Positions 28,047 to 37,964 are shown, counted from the first letter of the stretch. The stretch is DNA of 64,000 bases from Bifidobacterium mellis (GCF_000967265.1 NZ_KQ033885.1:1097538-1161537), one strand, 5' to 3'. Program-made: numbers and translations. Notes: a model not told the origin generated them from the sequence alone.

Positions 28047-30913
28047 ATCCGTATAGGCTCCCGAGCGGGTTCACTGACGTTCGTGATTATTCTTCTGCTG
28101 CTCCTGTCAGGCTTGGGCATGGTCGAAGCCGAAGCTGAAACCGACGCTGGTACTGAATCTATGTTTATCGGGGGGGGGGGGGTCGTCAGACCCCTCGCGT
28201 AGCTAAGCAAACCCCCGCCACTCTTCCCAGCAGCACAACCGGCACGCCGCTTCCTTCGCCCTCACCTCTGACAACTGCCTCGCCCCTGATCCCCACGACA
28301 TCAAGCCCAAACACCCCGTCATCGCCGACAGACAGTCCAGGCAGTGCAGACTCCGCTTCAACCAGGCCATCCCGGCAGACAGATGATCAGGCCGCGCACA
28401 CGGTGCGCTTCGATCCGGCCGACGGAAGCAAACCCACCCAAGCGACCGTGAGGACCGGGACGCTTGCCTCACCTCCGCAAAAGAACCCGCAACGTGAGGG
28501 ATCCCGGTTCGACGGGTGGACGCGTGACGGCTTTCCCTTCGATTTCCAGACCCCCATCCTGCAAGACACGACGCTGACCGCCCGTTGGACCAAGGCCACG
28601 GACTGGACTCTGAGCCCGAACCACGGACCCTCCTCCGGCGCCCGCCTGACCCTCAGCCCGCCTGACAAGCAGGAGCCCTACTACACGAGCATCCACACGG
28701 CAGACAGCCAGTTTATCGGCCTGACCGGCGACGGCAACATCTACGTTTGGGCACAAGACGGCACACCAAAACAGGTTCCTCTCCCTGCCCAAGCTCCCGA
28801 CGGATTCCACTACCTGCAAGCCGCAGCCGGCAGCCAGTGGCAGACGGTCCTCGGATCCGACCAGCACATCTACACCTGGACCAGCCAACAGCCCACGCCC
28901 ACCATCCTCGACACTGACCTGAACATCAGGTTCACCAGCATCAGCACAAGCGACGACCGGCTGCTGGCCGTGGACCAGCAGGGCCGTGTCCACATCTTCC
29001 AGACCAGCCAGGCCGACAGCCGGAACATGAAACCCACTGAGCACTCCACAATCAGCCTGCCCGGGCAAACTCAGGCGACACTGGCCGTCGCCTCCGCCAG
29101 CCGGACACTCATCGTGGACGCGGACGGGCAGGCATGGTCATGGAAGCCAGGCCAGGCAGGAAACACGAAGCCGTCACCCATCATGCAGGACCAGGATGTG
29201 CGCATCATCCAGGCTGCAGCCCTCAACCAGGGGCTGCTCCTGCTGGACGCTGACGGGCAGGCCTGGTACCTGGCCGACAACGCGACCAGTGCCAAAGCCG
29301 TCAACCTGCCAGAAAGCACGAAAGCCAATCGGATCAGCGCCAGCAATGACCAAGCCATCATCACAGACAAGGACGGCCGCCTCTGGTTCTGGAAGTCAGG
29401 CGAGGCACCCACGCGCGCAGACAGCGGGAACCAGCACTATCTGCAGGCAGTCCGCATCGGCAGCAGAATCGCCGCCCTAGACAGGCAGGGAAGCCTATGC
29501 CAGTGGAGCATCGACACCCACGGCCAGCCCGGCAAACCGGCAAAAATCGACTCCACCACAGCTCCCACCCTGGAATCAGCCAGCCTGGATGGCCAAGCCT
29601 TGACACTCAGCAAGACCGGCGATGCCTGGCAGGCAGATGTCCCCGCCCGCGATCCCGGGCCGGCCGTCATCACCATCACCGGCAGGCAGGACGATAAGCC
29701 CTTCACCAAGAGCCTCAATTACACCGTCGACCAGCCGCTGTTAAGGGATGCTCAACAGGATTCCACCCACACGATCACCTTCGATACAGCAGGAGGAAGC
29801 CAGGCACCCCAACCCCAGCAAGTCGGCTACCCCTACGGTAGGGTGAAGCGGCCCTCCCCCGACCCGACGCGCAATGGTTACCAGTTCTACGGATGGTTCA
29901 TCGACAACGTCGCCTACGACTTCAGCAAGCCTGTGACCAAAGACCTCAGACTTACTGCCCATTGGTCGTCAAACAAGTGGACAATAAGCCCTGATACGGG
30001 CAGCCAAATCGGCGGTGAAAGGACCACCATTACCCCACCAACCAATACAAACGGTATCAAGTTCAACCAGATCAGCAGCTCAAACACTGGTTCATTCTCC
30101 CTGGCTGTGGGCAGCGACGGGAACGCGTACGCCTGGGGAGACAACACGTATGGCCAGCTTGGCGACGGGACGGCCAAAAACTCCAGATATACGCCGGTCA
30201 TGGTTCAGAAACCTGATCGCAAGACGTATCCAGACCTGCCAACGAATTTCACCTACGTACAGGTCAGCGCCGGAGGCCGGCATTCGATAGCCCTGGGCAG
30301 CGACGGATACGCATACGCCTGGGGATACAACAGCTCTGGCCAACTCGGCAATAACACGAAAACGGATTCGCATGTTCCTGTGCCCGTGCGTGACCCCGCC
30401 AACCCTACTGATACGAGCAAAGGATTAAAAGCCACACAGATCAGTGCTGGATACTGGCATTCGCTGGCCGTGGGCAGTGACGGATACGTGTACGCCTGGG
30501 GAAACAACGGAAACGGTCGGCTCGGCGACGGTACCACCAACGGCAAGTGAGTTCCCGTGTCGGTGATGTTCAACCCGCAGCCGGTGATCGCCGCAGCCAA
30601 GTTCGACACCAGCCCTGGCACGCATCTGACTCCTGTCAGCAACAGCAACAGCAACAGCGCCACAGTGCTCACGCCTGCACATCTGCCAGGCACGGTCACG
30701 GTCAGCGTGGACTACACGATGGGCGGCGCGGGAAACACACTGACCGACACGTCCCTCAGATACACGTACACACCTGCAGGCGTGCTCCCTCAGGCCGGCG
30801 GTGAGGGCATTCTGCTAGCCCTGGCCACCGGCATGACCGGCATGGGCGGGGTGCTGGCATCCCGCCGCCATCGGAGGGAAACACGCCAACTGTCACAAGC
30901 TTCGCACGAGTAA
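28044..30913 (+). pseudogene. Surface protein 2 (same family), OFF or decayed: frameshifted at G13, in-frame TGA, no clear start
   Basis: A signal-peptide-like stretch (SRAGSLTFVIILLLLLSG) follows GGGGAAGAGG, but no ATG, GTG or usable TTG starts it; ATG at 28119 lies after the hydrophobic core. The G tract (28170-28182, 13 G) puts the signal sequence two bases out of frame with the body; 11 or 14 G would restore it. The body (from 28183) has the same order as gene 1: Flg_new, degenerate blades, Flg_new (about 29770-29970), but only three RCC1 blades. A TGA at 30548-30550 interrupts the frame; the same frame then continues to a sorting signal LPQAG and the shared end at 30913. I call it a pseudogene or silent donor. 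Confidence 0.75.
28170..28182 (+). repeat. G13 homopolymer, tract of gene 2
   Basis: Thirteen G at the same place as the tracts of genes 1 and 3 and followed by the same sequence GTCGTCAGACCCCTCGCG. In the frame of the upstream signal sequence, translation stops at TAG (28200-28202). Different lengths at paralogous loci fit active slippage. Confidence 0.9.
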
Positions 30914-31220
30914 GAGAGGCCGGGGGCGGTGTATCAATCCCCCCGCCCCCGGCCTACACAGGGGGAGGGGACAGGGAGGAACGTGTCCATCAAGGCTTAA
31001 ACCTCAAGAGAGCCGACACCCCCTCCCGCACCCCCACCACACTTTTATCTGCTGGAGTTCAGGGCAGGCATGCACACCCACATTCAGAAAAAGGAGAGAA
31101 ATAGAGAAACACAGACAGGCCGACATATGAAGCTTACAGCACTCAGTCAGGCAAGTCGCCGTTCATTCCCTACAACCTCATAATTTCGTAAACAATCGCT
31201 TTTCCGCAATTGCCACGCTC
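30914..31220. repeat. 3' flanking repeat, copy 2, with perfect hairpin
   Basis: GGCCGGGGGCGG (30918-30929) and CCGCCCCCGGCC (30943-30954) form a perfect 12-pair stem right after the stop codon. The following sequence resembles the tails of genes 1 and 3 but is the most diverged copy. I see no gene between here and gene 3. Confidence 0.75.
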
Positions 31221-31439
31221 ATTGTTGCCGGGCGGTTGGATCTGGCTTGTGTGTTGTCTGCGGACTGGGTGGTAGGGTGAAAAGTGGGGGATGTCGAGAA
31301 GACGACTGGCTTGCGCCATGGCTCCTGTAATCCGATGCAGGGCTGGCGTTGGCAGGCAGCACGGCTTTCCGATAGACAGAACTTTATTAGGCAGGCGGTG
31401 TTGATTCCGCTTGGTGTTTGGTGAAGGGGTTTTGGTTTC
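31221..31439 (+). repeat. 5' flanking direct repeat, copy 2 (upstream of surface gene 3)
   Basis: This 219-base leader is the counterpart of 23711-23929, with the same length and the same ribosome site block TGGTGAAGGGGTTTTGG. Differences are clustered in the middle third. Confidence 0.85.
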
Positions 31440-34400
31440 ATGCATCCGGTTTCCCGTCTGCGTCGCACACTGGCGATGATGACCGTCCTGATCAGTCTGC
31501 TGGCAGGCCTGGGCGTCGCATCCGCCCAGGCGGACGCTCCTATCCTCACCGGGGGGGGGGGTCGTCAGACCCCTCGCGTAGCTGACGGAACCCACGGCAT
31601 TTCCTCCAGCAACGCAACCAGCACACCACTACCCACACCCTCACCAATACAAACCACCACACCATTAAGTTCCGCAACACCAAGTCCAGACACCCCGTCA
31701 TCGACGACAGGAACAACCGGCAGTACAGACTCCGCTCCTGCTAAATCAGCCGAAAAGACAGATGATAAGACTTCGCATACAGTTCGCTTCGAACCGGCCG
31801 ACGGCAGCAAACCCACCCAAGCGAGTGTGAAAACCGGCACCCTCGCCACTCCCCCACAACAGAACCCAGTGCGTGAAGGCTTCCGATTCGACGGGTGGAC
31901 ACTCGACAACCAGCCTTTCGACTTCCAGACCCCAATCCTCCAAGACACGACTCTGAAAGCCCTGTGGACCAAGACCACAGACTGGACACTAAGCCCGGAC
32001 CATGGGCCCGCGTCCGGAGCCCGGCTGACTATCAGCCCGCCCAAAACTCAGGAACCTCAATTTGTCAGCGTCCAAGCCGCAGGAGAGCAGACCGTCGGTT
32101 TGACCGGCGACGGCCGTATCTACGTCTGGGCACAAGACGGCACGACCAAGCAGGTTCCCTCCCCCGCCCAGGCCGCCGACGGGTTCCGCTACCTGCAGGT
32201 TGCAGCCGGCAGCCGACGGCACGCAGCTTTAGGATCCGACCAGCACATCTACACATGGAACAGCCAAGAGGACACACCCACGATTCTCGACACCGGCCAG
32301 GATGCCGGGTTCACCAGCATCAGCCTAAACAATGACCGACTCCTGGCCGTGGACCGGCAGAGACAGGCCCACGCCTACCAGGCGACCGATGCTGACAGCC
32401 AGGATCTGAACCCGAAATTCACAAAGCAGACCACGACCACTCTGCCCGAAAAGGCGCAGGCCGTCACCGCCGTCGCCTCCGACAGCCGGGCCCTCATCGT
32501 GGACGCGGACGGGCAGGCCTGGACCTGGGATGCGAACAACAGCGGCAACATCAAACCCGCACGCATCAAACAGGACCCGAGCATGCGCACCGTCCAAGCC
32601 CAAGCCCTCAACCAAGGGTCCGTCCTCCTGGACACGAACGGGCACACCTATTACCTGGCCGACAGCACCACCGCCATGATCCAGGTCAACCTGCCCGAAG
32701 GCATGAAAGCCAGCAGGATCACCGCCAACAAGAACCAGGCCATGATCGTCGGCAAGGACGGCCACGTATGGTCCTGGAAGCCGGGCGAAGCGCCCAAGCG
32801 CGCGGACAACGGGAATCAGTCATACGTGCAAGCTTCAAGCACCGGCAGTAGGATCACCGCCTTCAGCACGAAGGGCGACATGTTCACCTGGAGCCTGGAT
32901 AAGCAGGGCCAGCCCGGCAGGCCAGCCAGGCTCAACACCACACAGGCGCCCATCCTGGAAACAGCCAGCATGGACGGCCAAGCATTGACGCTCAGCAGGA
33001 ACAACGACTCATGGCAGACGGACATGCCCGCCCGCAAGCCGGGAGAAGCCGTCATCCTCATCGCTGGCAGGCAGGACGGCCGGCCCTTCACCAGAAACTT
33101 CAAATACACAGTCGGCCAGACGCTGACACGAGACACCGAACCACGATCCACGCTCACGGTCCGCTTCGACACGGACGGTGGAAAACCCGAACCAGCAGAC
33201 CAGAGTTTCCCCACCACGAACGGCAGGGTGAAGCGGCCCTCACCCGACCCGGCACGTGACGGTTTCCTGTTCGACGGATGGTTCACCGGGGATGTCGCCT
33301 ACGATTTCAGCAGACCCGTCGACAAGGATCTCACCCTGACCGCCCACTGGTCGCCCGCAGGCCGGAACACCACGTGGAGCATCAGCCCCGACAAGGGCAG
33401 CCAGCTGGGCAGGGAACCCACCACCATCACCCCGCCAGACAGCGCCAGCCGAGGCATCAGGTTCAGCCAGATCAGCGGACCAAAAGACGCCGACCATGGT
33501 TTTTCCTTGGCGGTGGGGAGCGACGGGAACGCCTACGCCTGGGGAGACAACGGCTACGGCCAGCTCGGCGACGGAGGGACGTCCACCAAGCGGAATACGC
33601 CGGTCATGGTGAGGACGCCCGACCGCAGCACGTATCCGGACCTGCCCAAGGATTACACCTACGTGCAGGTCAGCGCCGGATGGGGTCATTCGCTGGCCCT
33701 GGGCAGCGACGGCAACGCCTACGCATGGGGAGACAACAGCAGTGGCCGGCTCGGCGACGGGACGACCACCACCCGGTATGCGCCGGTCAGGGTGAAGATG
33801 CCCGACCGCAACACGTACCCGGACCTGCCCAAGGATTTCACCTACATGCAGGTCAGCGCCGGAGCCCATCATTCGCTGGCCGTGGGCAGCGACGGCAACG
33901 CCTACGCATGGGGAGACAACAGCAATGGCCAGCTCGGCGACGGGACGACCACCAGCTATCGGAACACGCCGGTCAGGGTGAAGACACCCGACCGCAGCAC
34001 GTATCCGGACCTGCCCAAGGATTTCACCTACGTGCAGGTCAGCGCCGGATGGGGTCATTCGCTGGCCCTGGGCAGCGACGGCAACGCCTACGCATGGGGA
34101 TACAACAGCAATGGCCAGCTTGGCGACGGAGGGACGTCCACCAAGCGGAATACGCCGGTCATGGTGAGGACGCCCGACCGCAACACGTACCCGGACCTGC
34201 CCAAGGATTTCACCTACGTGCAGGTCAGCGCCGGATTGGATCATTCGCTGGCCGTGGGCAGCGACGGATACGCCTACGCCTGGGGATGCAACTACTATGG
34301 TAACCTCGGCAACAACACCGCCAGCTGGTACGGTGACGTGAATCCTGTTCCTATGCGCGTGCGCGACCCCGCCAACCCCACCGACAAGAGCAAAGGACTG

Positions 34401-35075
34401 CAAGCCACACAGGTCAGCGCCGGATACCATTATTCCCTGGCCCTGGGCAGCGACGGCAACGCCTACGCCTGGGGATACAACGGCTACGGCCTGCTCGGCA
34501 ACAACACCAGCCGCCATTCGTCGGTTCCTGTGCACGTGCATGACCCCGCCAGCCCCACAGACACGAGCAAAGGACTGAAAGCCGCACAGGTCAGCGGAGG
34601 AGGCTCTCATTCGCTGGCCGTGGGCAGCGACGGCAACGCCTACACCTGGGGACGGAACCAGTATGGCCAGCTCGGCAACGACAGCATCCCCACAGGAGAA
34701 TATAACAGTAAAGCCAAGAGTCTTGTTCCTGTGCCGGTGTCGTTCAACCTGCAGCTGGTGATCACCGGCGTCAGATTCGACCAGACCGCCGTACCAGGAT
34801 TGACGCGCGGCGATGGAGGTAGCGTGACCGTGCTCACGCCCGCACACCAGCCGGGCACGGTCACCGTCAGCGTGGACTACACGCTGGGCGGCGCACCCCA
34901 AACGCCGGACACCTCCCTCAGATACACGTACCTGCCCGCAGGCGTACTCCCCCAGGCAGGAGGGGAAGGCATCCTGCTCGCCCTCGCCACCGGCATGACC
35001 GGCATGGGCGGGGTCCTCGCATCCCGCCGCCACCGAAAGGAAACACACCAACTGTCACACGCTTCACACGAGTAA
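31440..35075 (+). CDS. Phase-variable surface protein 3: signal peptide, Listeria-Bacteroides repeats, RCC1-type propeller, sorting signal
   Basis: This encodes 1211 residues, a close paralogue of surface protein 1. It has the signal peptide SRLRRTLAMMTVLISLLAG (processed near ASAQA), Gly4 at codons 38-41 from 11 G, a Thr/Ser/Pro stalk, Flg_new repeat (about 112-175), degenerate blades, a second Flg_new repeat (about 570-635) and seven RCC1 blades (about 685-1090, core SLAVGSDGNAYAWGDN). It ends with LPQAG, a hydrophobic span and RRHRK. The C-terminal 130 residues are nearly identical to protein 1, whereas the exposed blade loops differ, as expected for antigenic divergence. It is ON in this sequence. 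Function as an adhesin or host-glycan/protein binder is inference. Confidence 0.9.
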   Translation: MHPVSRLRRTLAMMTVLISLLAGLGVASAQADAPILTGGGGRQTPRVADGTHGISSSNATSTPLPTPSPIQTTTPLSSATPSPDTPSSTTGTTGSTDSAPAKSAEKTDDKTSHTVRFEPADGSKPTQASVKTGTLATPPQQNPVREGFRFDGWTLDNQPFDFQTPILQDTTLKALWTKTTDWTLSPDHGPASGARLTISPPKTQEPQFVSVQAAGEQTVGLTGDGRIYVWAQDGTTKQVPSPAQAADGFRYLQVAAGSRRHAALGSDQHIYTWNSQEDTPTILDTGQDAGFTSISLNNDRLLAVDRQRQAHAYQATDADSQDLNPKFTKQTTTTLPEKAQAVTAVASDSRALIVDADGQAWTWDANNSGNIKPARIKQDPSMRTVQAQALNQGSVLLDTNGHTYYLADSTTAMIQVNLPEGMKASRITANKNQAMIVGKDGHVWSWKPGEAPKRADNGNQSYVQASSTGSRITAFSTKGDMFTWSLDKQGQPGRPARLNTTQAPILETASMDGQALTLSRNNDSWQTDMPARKPGEAVILIAGRQDGRPFTRNFKYTVGQTLTRDTEPRSTLTVRFDTDGGKPEPADQSFPTTNGRVKRPSPDPARDGFLFDGWFTGDVAYDFSRPVDKDLTLTAHWSPAGRNTTWSISPDKGSQLGREPTTITPPDSASRGIRFSQISGPKDADHGFSLAVGSDGNAYAWGDNGYGQLGDGGTSTKRNTPVMVRTPDRSTYPDLPKDYTYVQVSAGWGHSLALGSDGNAYAWGDNSSGRLGDGTTTTRYAPVRVKMPDRNTYPDLPKDFTYMQVSAGAHHSLAVGSDGNAYAWGDNSNGQLGDGTTTSYRNTPVRVKTPDRSTYPDLPKDFTYVQVSAGWGHSLALGSDGNAYAWGYNSNGQLGDGGTSTKRNTPVMVRTPDRNTYPDLPKDFTYVQVSAGLDHSLAVGSDGYAYAWGCNYYGNLGNNTASWYGDVNPVPMRVRDPANPTDKSKGLQATQVSAGYHYSLALGSDGNAYAWGYNGYGLLGNNTSRHSSVPVHVHDPASPTDTSKGLKAAQVSGGGSHSLAVGSDGNAYTWGRNQYGQLGNDSIPTGEYNSKAKSLVPVPVSFNLQLVITGVRFDQTAVPGLTRGDGGSVTVLTPAHQPGTVTVSVDYTLGGAPQTPDTSLRYTYLPAGVLPQAGGEGILLALATGMTGMGGVLASRRHRKETHQLSHASHE
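31551..31561 (+). repeat. G11 homopolymer, phase-variation tract of gene 3
   Basis: Eleven G in the same codons as in gene 1, followed by the identical segment GTCGTCAGACCCCTCGCG. Both other frames close immediately downstream (TAG, or TGA in AGC TGA CGG). Confidence 0.9.
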
Positions 35076-35425
35076 GAGCGGCCGGGCGGCGTATCAATCC
35101 CCCCGCCCCCGGCCCATCAAGGGGGAGCAGGGAGGAAACATGTCAATCAAGGCTCAAACCCCAAGAGAGCCGACACTTCCCTCCCGCGCCCCCACCACAC
35201 TTCTGCAGACGGAAGCCGAGGGCAGGCATGCACGCCCCCGTCCCCGCCCGGGAGAGAGGGAAACACGGCCAAGCCGGCCAGGAGACTTAACAGCCCCTAG
35301 CCAGCCTGGCCGCTGTTCATCTCCCTATCTCAGCATAATCGTGCAAACAGCAGCTTCGTCTCCGCGCATTCAGCCTCGCTCACATTCACCCACAGCCAAG
35401 CCTCGACGGGCCATGCTGTGAAAGT
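35076..35425. repeat. 3' flanking repeat, copy 3, and spacer
   Basis: The hairpin at 35080-35113 (GGCCGGGCGG with CCGCCCCCGGCC) and the tail to about 35330 match the region after gene 1. No gene is supported here. The rest leads into the LacI-regulator promoter area. Confidence 0.7.
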
Positions 35426-35443
35426 TGCGGTATCGTTACCGCA
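35426..35443. promoter_or_regulatory. LacI-family operator upstream of the regulator gene
   Basis: TGCGGTATCGTTACCGCA is an 18-base near-perfect palindrome (one mismatch) with a central CG, the usual layout of LacI-family sites. It stands about 110 bases before the regulator start, so autoregulation is likely. No second copy was seen before the ribokinase gene. Confidence 0.7.
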
Positions 35444-35551
35444 CTGATATAACTGAAGGCTGTCAGAACCGTTCGCCTGCCCATGGCGGCGGTCAGGCAA
35501 CCGCCGAGGTCGGCAGTCCGGCCCGGCGGCCGACCACTTCGACGAAAGGCC

Positions 35552-36589
35552 ATGATGGCGTACGCGACGATCAGGGATGTGGCCCAACGGGCCGGTGTCT
35601 CCGTATCGACGGTCTCCCGAGCCCTCAACGACTCCGGGCGCATCTCCCCCGCCACACGACAGCGCATCAACCAGGTCATCCACGACCTGCACTATGTGCC
35701 GGACTCCCGGGCCCGATCCATGCACTCCGCCCACTCGCGCACCATCGGCCTGCTCATCCCCGACATCCGCAACTCCTACTTCGCGGACCTGGCCTATCTG
35801 ATTCAGGGCCAGCTACTCAACCACGGCTTCCAGACCCTGATTTGCACCTCCACCCAGGGCGACCCCGGCGAGGACCGGGCCCAGGTGCGCAACCTGCTGG
35901 GCCAGCACATCGACGGAGCCATCATCGTGCCCGGGCCGCGTTCCTCGCACACCCTGGAGGAACTGACCAGACGCGGACTGCCTCTGGTCTGCGTGGACCG
36001 TGCCGCCGAGGGTGCCGCCGGGCGCGACGGGCGGGCCATCCCCTGCGTGGACGCCGACCCCGAGCCCGGCCTGCGACAGGCCCTTGAGGATCTGCACGCC
36101 CAGGGCCACCGACGCATCACCCTGGTGCCCGGGCCCCTCAAGGAATCGGCCACCTTCCGGGAGCGCCTGGACGTCTACCGGAACCTGCTGGCAGGCATCG
36201 AGGGCATGGACGACCCCCTGGCCGACCAGGTAGAGCCCGGAACCTTCGACCCCGACATGATCGACCTTTGGGCCCGGCAGGGAATCTCCGGCGTGCTCTT
36301 CGGATCCTCCCTGGATGCCATACGCGCCATCAAAACGGCCCAGTCGCGAGCAATCAGCATCGGCGAGGACCTGTCCATGATCACCTTCGACGACCTGCCC
36401 GTCTTCCGCATCCTGACCCCGGCAGTGTCGACCATCTCCCAGCAGATCGACACCATGGGGACCCGCTGCGTGGACATGCTCCTGGCTCTGATGGCAGGCT
36501 CTCCCGTGCGGTCGGTCCGGCTGCAGACCAGCTACCGCCACTGCGCCTCGGTGGGTCGCCCGCCCGCGCACACCGGCCAGGATCCCTGA
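35552..36589 (+). CDS. LacI family transcriptional regulator, probably of ribose or nucleoside use
   Basis: This encodes 345 residues. The start MMAYATIRDVAQ follows GAAAGG; the second ATG is equally possible. The N-terminal HTH is TIRDVAQRAGVSVSTVSRAL with hinge helix DSRARSMHS. The rest is a periplasmic-binding-like effector domain starting RTIGLLIPDIRNSYFADLAY. The regulator precedes a ribokinase gene by 54 bases on the same strand, so D-ribose or a related sugar is the likely effector, as in RbsR. It would bind the palindrome at 35426. No sugar transporter is in the window. Confidence 0.88.
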   Translation: MMAYATIRDVAQRAGVSVSTVSRALNDSGRISPATRQRINQVIHDLHYVPDSRARSMHSAHSRTIGLLIPDIRNSYFADLAYLIQGQLLNHGFQTLICTSTQGDPGEDRAQVRNLLGQHIDGAIIVPGPRSSHTLEELTRRGLPLVCVDRAAEGAAGRDGRAIPCVDADPEPGLRQALEDLHAQGHRRITLVPGPLKESATFRERLDVYRNLLAGIEGMDDPLADQVEPGTFDPDMIDLWARQGISGVLFGSSLDAIRAIKTAQSRAISIGEDLSMITFDDLPVFRILTPAVSTISQQIDTMGTRCVDMLLALMAGSPVRSVRLQTSYRHCASVGRPPAHTGQDP

Positions 36590-36643
36590 ACCTGTCACAG
36601 CGTGATCATCAAGGCGGACAAGCTCATCAAGGAACGGAGAAAC

Positions 36644-37627
36644 ATGATTCAAGATATGGCGGCGGCACCCGACCAGGTGCTCAAGGGACTGGATGCCATC
36701 ACGGGGTCCATCTCGGTGGTCGGGTCCATGAATGCGGACTACACCGTCAACACCGACCGGCTGCCCAAGCCCGGCGAGACCATCAACGGCGGTCCCCTGC
36801 AGGTGCTGCCCGGGGGCAAGTCGGCCAACCAGGCGGCGACCGCGGCCCGCATCGGCGCCCAGGTCAGGCTCTTCGGGGCCGTGGGATCCGACTCCAACGC
36901 CGACTTCCTGCTGGGGCAGCTGGGCAACGCCGGAGTGGACGTCTCCCATGTGATGACCGTGCCGGGAGCCAGCGGAACCACAGTCATCACCGTGGACGCG
37001 AGCGGCGAGAACACCATCGTCTACTCCCCCGGCTCCAACGGCAAGGTGGATGTGGACTACGCCCACCGCTCCCGCCAGGCCCTTACCTCGGCCAAGGTGC
37101 TGGGCTTGTGCCTGGAGAGCCCCATCGAGACGGTCACCGAGGCCGCGCGCATGGGCCACGAGGCCGGTATGACCGTGTTGCTCAACGACTCCCCCTTCCG
37201 CGCCGACCTGCCCGCCGACCTGATCGCCAACTCGGACCTGATCCTGGTCAACGAGCATGAGATGGCCCAGCTGCTGGGCATCGACGAGCCCGAGGACGGC
37301 GACTGGCTGGGGGCCGACTGGGACCGGATCAACCAGACCATGCAGGACTTCGGCTTCCATCGGGCCATCGTCACCCTGGGCGGCGAAGGATCCATGGTGC
37401 TGGACCATGGCCAGACCTACCGGATTCACGCCGTGCATGTGGACGCCGTGGACACCACTGGCTGCGGGGATGCCTTCATGGGCACCGTGCTGGCCGGCCT
37501 GGCCTCCGACATGACCCTGGTGCAGGCCGCCCAACTGGCCTCCTACGTCTCCGCCTACGCCGCCACCGGGCAGGGGGCGCAGGCCTCCTACGGCACGGCC
37601 GAGCAGATTAGGCTACGTTTCTCCTGA
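36644..37627 (+). CDS. rbsK: Ribokinase (PfkB family)
   Basis: This encodes 327 residues starting MIQDMAAAPDQVLKG; the in-frame ATC/ATG region upstream at 36602 has a poorer site. The sugar-binding motif is LPGGKSANQAATAARIGA (PfkB signature 1) and the catalytic/anion-hole motif is DTTGCGDAFMGTVLAGL (signature 2, base Asp in GCGD). SVVGSMNADYTVNTDRLPKP is characteristic of ribokinase rather than fructokinase. It phosphorylates D-ribose at O5, feeding the pentose/bifid shunt. It is probably controlled by the LacI-type regulator in front of it. Confidence 0.92.
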   Translation: MIQDMAAAPDQVLKGLDAITGSISVVGSMNADYTVNTDRLPKPGETINGGPLQVLPGGKSANQAATAARIGAQVRLFGAVGSDSNADFLLGQLGNAGVDVSHVMTVPGASGTTVITVDASGENTIVYSPGSNGKVDVDYAHRSRQALTSAKVLGLCLESPIETVTEAARMGHEAGMTVLLNDSPFRADLPADLIANSDLILVNEHEMAQLLGIDEPEDGDWLGADWDRINQTMQDFGFHRAIVTLGGEGSMVLDHGQTYRIHAVHVDAVDTTGCGDAFMGTVLAGLASDMTLVQAAQLASYVSAYAATGQGAQASYGTAEQIRLRFS

Positions 37628-37964
37628 GGCCGGGCGCTCGGAGGCGGATCATCAAGGTCGAGCCATCGGGATTAGTCCACCGGGATCTTATGACCAAGGT
37701 CTGTTGGTCAGGGTCCGATGATTAGTCAGGTGGACCCTCCCCCAACTTTATCAGGCCGACGAACCGTTGTGGAATGCACGACGGGGAGTCGGCCTGACTG
37801 GTATTTGAGCGAAGGAACGGCATTAAACCCCTCGAGGTGGCTAAACCGATGATCAGTAACCACATCTGCAAAGCCACAATTCTTCGGCAGCCAGGGACCA
37901 CATGTGACCACATCATCCCTCGGACTGATGGCGCCTCCCATCACCCACGAATATTGTTGATTCC
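37628..37964. other. Structured intergenic region without a supported gene
   Basis: The spacer between rbsK and the sensor kinase contains nested inverted repeats: GTCCACC (37675-37681) with GGTGGAC (37729-37735) enclosing TGACCAA / TTGGTCA (37691-37710), and then TCAGGCCGAC (37751-37760) with GTCGGCCTGA (37788-37797). ATTAGTC occurs in both arms. No T-run follows. The short open frames here show no family features. It may be an RNA structure, a terminator or the relic of a mobile element. Confidence 0.45.

Noticed and set aside
33240-35051. A 603-codon minus-strand frame with periodic VAVAAQGQ-like repeats
   Set aside because: It is the complement of the RCC1 blades of surface gene 3; periodicity is inherited from the sense strand. 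The same happens at 25955-27082 in gene 1.
35813-37534. A 573-codon minus-strand frame across the LacI regulator and ribokinase
   Set aside because: Antisense to two well-supported genes and without any family motif.
37722-37916. A 64-codon minus-strand frame that could be a transposase remnant
   Set aside because: No transposase motif, no terminal inverted repeats with target duplication; the inverted repeats present are internal stems.
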